A stretch of 11,991 bases of DNA from an uncultured Alphaproteobacteria bacterium. Its GTDB lineage: Bacteria; Pseudomonadota; Alphaproteobacteria; Rhizobiales; Ancalomicrobiaceae. A program made the translations under genes and the position numbers. Location: positions 1-11,991 of the forward strand of contig CALBKH010000009.1 in the NCBI GenBank assembly GCA_937892955.1, written 5' to 3'. Position 1 is the stretch's first letter. The number at the start of each line of letters is the position of its first letter. Under the pieces are notes generated by a model. That model saw nothing but the letters and a program-made list of their open reading frames with translations. It was not told the DNA's origin and made no database searches. This document shows, in pieces, positions 10,224 to 11,991 of this stretch.

Positions 10224-10949
10224 ATGCCCTTCGTCGCCGCCTCTCCGAAAGATCGTCTGATCCTCGCCCTCGACGTTCCCTCCGTCGCCGAGGCCGAGCG
10301 TATCGTCGAGGAGACCCGCGGCGAGGTCGGCGTCTACAAGATCGGCTATCGCCTCGTCTTCGCCGGCGGCCTGGCGCTCGCCGAGAAACTGGTGGCGGCC
10401 GGTGAGCGCGTCTTCCTCGACGTCAAGCTCCTCGACATCGACAACACCATCGCCGAGGGGATCGAGTCGATTCTCGCGCTCGGCGTCGACTGGGTGACGC
10501 TCCACGCCTACCCGAAGGCGATGCGCGCCGCCGTCGCCGTCCGCGACCGCGCGCCGCAGTGCCGTACCAAGCTCCTCGGCGTCACCGTCCTCACCTCGAT
10601 GGACGACGGCGATCTCGCCGCCGCGGGCTACGCCGGCAACGTCGCCGATCTCGTTCTCGCACGTGCGAAAGATGCGGTCGCCGCGGGCATGGACGGCATC
10701 GTCTGCTCGCCGGCGGAAGCCGCGCGGCTGCGCGCCGCCGTCGGCTCCGATCTGGCGCTGGTGACCCCCGGTGTCCGCCCGAAAGGCGCGGAAGCCGGCG
10801 ATCAGAAGCGCATCATGACCCCGGGCGACGCCATCCGCGCCGGCTCCGACCTGCTCGTCGTCGGCCGCCCGATCCTCGCCGCCGCCGATCGCCGCAGTGC
10901 AGCACGCGCCATCGTCGCCGAGATCGCCGAGGCGACCGCCGGACGCTGA
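10224..10949 (+). CDS. pyrF: Orotidine 5'-phosphate decarboxylase PyrF
   Basis: A complete 241-residue TIM-barrel enzyme for the last step of UMP synthesis, the decarboxylation of orotidine 5'-phosphate. The active-site residues are in place: D17 in LALDVPS, K39 in VYKIGYRL, and the catalytic cluster D66, K68 and D71 in FLDVKLLDIDNT, where many bacteria have KFHDIPNT. Phosphate-binding parts are VTPGVRP near residue 190 and VVGRPI near 212. The length is typical of the short bacterial form. GAGGA stands 8 nt before the ATG. The frame is open far upstream through pmtA in another phase, but only the ATG at 10224 fits the family start. It lies 71 nt after pmtA on the same strand. Confidence 0.98.
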   Translation: MPFVAASPKDRLILALDVPSVAEAERIVEETRGEVGVYKIGYRLVFAGGLALAEKLVAAGERVFLDVKLLDIDNTIAEGIESILALGVDWVTLHAYPKAMRAAVAVRDRAPQCRTKLLGVTVLTSMDDGDLAAAGYAGNVADLVLARAKDAVAAGMDGIVCSPAEAARLRAAVGSDLALVTPGVRPKGAEAGDQKRIMTPGDAIRAGSDLLVVGRPILAAADRRSAARAIVAEIAEATAGR

Positions 10950-10978
10950 TCCGCCCCCGCCCGCGTGCGCCGCTCATA

Positions 10979-10993
10979 CCGGCGAACGGCCGG
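10979..10993 (+). terminator. Possible weak terminator hairpin after pyrF
   Basis: CCGGC (10979-10983) pairs with GCCGG (10989-10993) around a 5-nt loop, 29 nt past the pyrF stop. The T-rich TTAATTT comes only 9 nt later. The stem is short, so the terminator role is doubtful. Confidence 0.3.
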
Positions 10994-11095
10994 ATTCCGC
11001 CTTAATTTGGACGCGGCATCGAGCTTTCAGCGAAACTACATATACGAAGGGCGGGGTATCGCATCTTCTTGCGGGCGGGCAAATTCCGTCCACAG

Positions 11096-11119
11096 CGACC
11101 CGTTCCGGGGAAGGGGTCG
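11096..11119 (+). other. Hairpin in the yjcH-actP leader
   Basis: CGACCC (11096-11101) pairs with GGGTCG (11114-11119). After one G-G mismatch, TTC (11103-11105) pairs with GAA (11110-11112), closing a CGGG loop. It lies in the 298-nt gene-free stretch 10950-11247, which also has an A+T-rich patch near 10999-11045 (TACATATACG), the likeliest promoter area, though no good -35/-10 pair could be fitted. A smaller CTTC-free repeat, CTCC/GGAG (11127-11138), follows. No other gene is convincing in this stretch. Confidence 0.45.
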
Positions 11120-11167
11120 GCTCGTGCTCCGGGGGGAGTTCGACACGAAGAACAACAGGCTTCGCTC

Positions 11168-11207
11168 ATGCTCGCAGCAGCGAGCGTGTGCGAGCGGCTC
11201 GTTTTTT
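11168..11207 (+). promoter_or_regulatory. Attenuator-like hairpins with T6 tract before yjcH-actP
   Basis: GCTCGC (11170-11175) can pair with GCGAGC at 11180-11185 (loop AGCA, extendable to 8 bp from 11168 to 11187) or with a second GCGAGC at 11190-11195. GCTCG (11197-11201) can pair with either copy of CGAGC (11181-11185, or CGAG at 11191-11194). This last arm is followed directly by TTTTTT (11202-11207), as in an intrinsic terminator. The arms are therefore mutually exclusive. The site is 41 nt before the GTG. The pairing options are seen; attenuation is inferred. Confidence 0.45.
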
Positions 11208-11251
11208 CGCGCGCTCCTCACCGAACGAAATCCAGGGAGGTACTCAAGTGA
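11168..11251 (+). other. Small ORF (27 codons) overlapping the yjcH start, possible leader peptide
   Basis: An ATG at 11168 opens 27 codons that run through the hairpin and T6 region and stop at TGA 11249-11251. This stop overlaps the GTG start of the DUF485 gene (GTGA). Only a weak ACAGG lies upstream as ribosome site. The composition (MLAAASVCERLVFSRA...) shows no run of one amino acid as in classic attenuators. Translation is unproven and chance is quite possible. Confidence 0.25.
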
Positions 11252-11553
11252 GTAACGACATCGCCGCCAAGGTGCGGGCCAATCCCAAGTTCCAGGAACT
11301 GGTCTCCACCCGCAACAGCCTGAGCCTGAAGCTGACGATCGCCACGCTCGTCCTCTACTACGGCTACATCCTTCTCATCGGCTTCGATCCGAAGCTCCTC
11401 GCGATGAAGGTCGGTTCCGGCGTCACGACGCTCGGCATGCCGGTCGGCGTCGTCGTCATCGTCCTGTCCTTCGTCATCGTGGGCATCTACGTGCGCAAGG
11501 CCAACGCCAGCTTCGACCAGCTGACGAAAGAGATCGTCGAGGAGACCAAGTGA
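11248..11553 (+). CDS. yjcH: DUF485 membrane protein (YjcH-like), partner of acetate permease
   Basis: A 101-residue inner-membrane protein of the DUF485 family, the small protein coded directly before acetate permease ActP in many proteobacteria. A short polar N-terminus contains NPKFQELVSTRNS (12-24). Two transmembrane segments follow, at about 28-46 (LKLTIATLVLYYGYILLIG) and 62-83, separated by a short loop, and then a charged C-terminal helix (YVRKANASFDQLTKEIVEE). The start is GTG, set by a strong GGGAGG 7 nt upstream; no ATG fits. Its stop overlaps the actP start (TGATG), so the two are translationally coupled. The molecular role in acetate uptake is not settled; a helper of the permease is the common inference. 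A long structured leader precedes it. Confidence 0.92.
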   Translation: MSNDIAAKVRANPKFQELVSTRNSLSLKLTIATLVLYYGYILLIGFDPKLLAMKVGSGVTTLGMPVGVVVIVLSFVIVGIYVRKANASFDQLTKEIVEETK

Positions 11554-11991
11554 TGTCGCGTATGAAGTCCCTTCTCCTCGGCGCGGCTCTCGCCGCCGCC
11601 CTTCCGACCGTGGCGCTCGCCGCCGGTCCGGACGCCGGCCAGCTCGCCAAGCAGGCCACCAACTGGACCGCGATCGCGATGTTCCTCGCCTTCGTCGTCC
11701 TGACCCTCGGCATCACCTACTGGGCGGCCAAGCAGAGCCGTTCGGCCGCGCAGTTCTACACCGCCGGCGGTGGCATCACCGGCTTCCAGAACGGTCTGGC
11801 GATCGCCGGCGACTACATGTCGGCCGCCTCGTTCCTCGGCATCTCCGGCCTCGTCTACATGAACGGCTACGACGGCCTGATCTACTCGGTCGGCTTCCTC
11901 GTCGGCTGGCCGATCGTGACCTTCATGATCGCCGAACCGCTGCGCAACCTCGGCAAGTTCACCTTCGCCGACGTCGCCTCGTTCCGCTTCG
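11553..11991 (+). CDS. actP: Acetate permease ActP, N-terminal part (cut by window edge)
   Basis: The first 146 codons of a sodium:solute symporter (SSF family) of the ActP type, which takes up acetate and related short acids. Residues 1-24 form a cleavable-looking signal (KSLLLGAALAAALPTVALAA), as in E. coli ActP. The first membrane helix is at about 37-58. The stretch 77-99 (FQNGLAIAGDYMSAASFLG onward) and YDGLIYSVGFLVGWPIV (106-122) are nearly diagnostic of ActP, followed by EPLRNLGKFTFADVASFRF. The ATG at 11553 overlaps the yjcH stop by one base and has AGGAGA 7 nt upstream; ATG 11562 is an alternative start. Full-length family members are about 550 residues, so most of the gene lies beyond 11991. 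Confidence 0.95.
   Translation, partial: MSRMKSLLLGAALAAALPTVALAAGPDAGQLAKQATNWTAIAMFLAFVVLTLGITYWAAKQSRSAAQFYTAGGGITGFQNGLAIAGDYMSAASFLGISGLVYMNGYDGLIYSVGFLVGWPIVTFMIAEPLRNLGKFTFADVASFRF

Noticed and set aside
11007..11022. A sigma-54-like GG-N10-GC site before yjcH
   Set aside because: GG at 11009-11010 is followed after 10 nt by GA rather than GC, and the flanking bases do not match TGGCAC/TTGCA.
10965..11255. A 96-codon frame in the pyrF-yjcH gap
   Set aside because: It has no good ribosome site, no recognisable sequence, and runs through the hairpins and T6 tract into the yjcH start in another frame. The gap is better explained as promoter and leader.

Overview
The window is a GC-rich, densely coding stretch of bacterial chromosome that looks like an alphaproteobacterium, most likely of the order Hyphomicrobiales (Rhizobiales). 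This rests on the uniform high-GC codon use, a dnaK with an alphaproteobacterial type heat-shock promoter (CTTG-N18-CTTATAT), no grpE beside dnaK-dnaJ, and the order dnaK-dnaJ-pmtA-pyrF. PmtA is a phospholipid N-methyltransferase of the rhizobial kind, used for phosphatidylcholine synthesis. The species cannot be named from this.

Left part (1-5956). On the minus strand are a P1/DmpA-type self-processing aminopeptidase and, upstream of it, RecQ helicase. Divergent from recQ is a YbfB/YjiJ-type MFS transporter, which converges on an AlkB-type DNA/RNA demethylase. Divergent from alkB is a small VOC-fold (glyoxalase-like) protein, which converges on an unrecognised two-helix membrane protein ending in an Asp-Gly tail. 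RecQ and AlkB are both genome-maintenance proteins but are not in one operon.

Middle (5957-10949). dnaK lies behind a clear heat-shock promoter and a leader of about 150 nt with several hairpins. A very strong hairpin separates it from dnaJ. Then follow pmtA (membrane lipid methylation) and pyrF (pyrimidine synthesis), all on the plus strand, with hairpins or weak promoter-like sites between them.

Right end (10950-11991). A leader of almost 300 nt with hairpins and a T6 tract comes before a DUF485 (YjcH-like) membrane protein. It is followed, with a 1-base start/stop overlap, by the acetate permease actP, cut by the window edge after 146 codons.

No mobile element, CRISPR array, tRNA or rRNA was seen, and there is no sign of an undescribed multi-gene system: this reads as core chromosome. 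The parts worth a second look are non-coding: the structured dnaK leader, the dnaK-dnaJ hairpin, and the attenuator-like leader of the yjcH-actP operon with a small upstream ORF.
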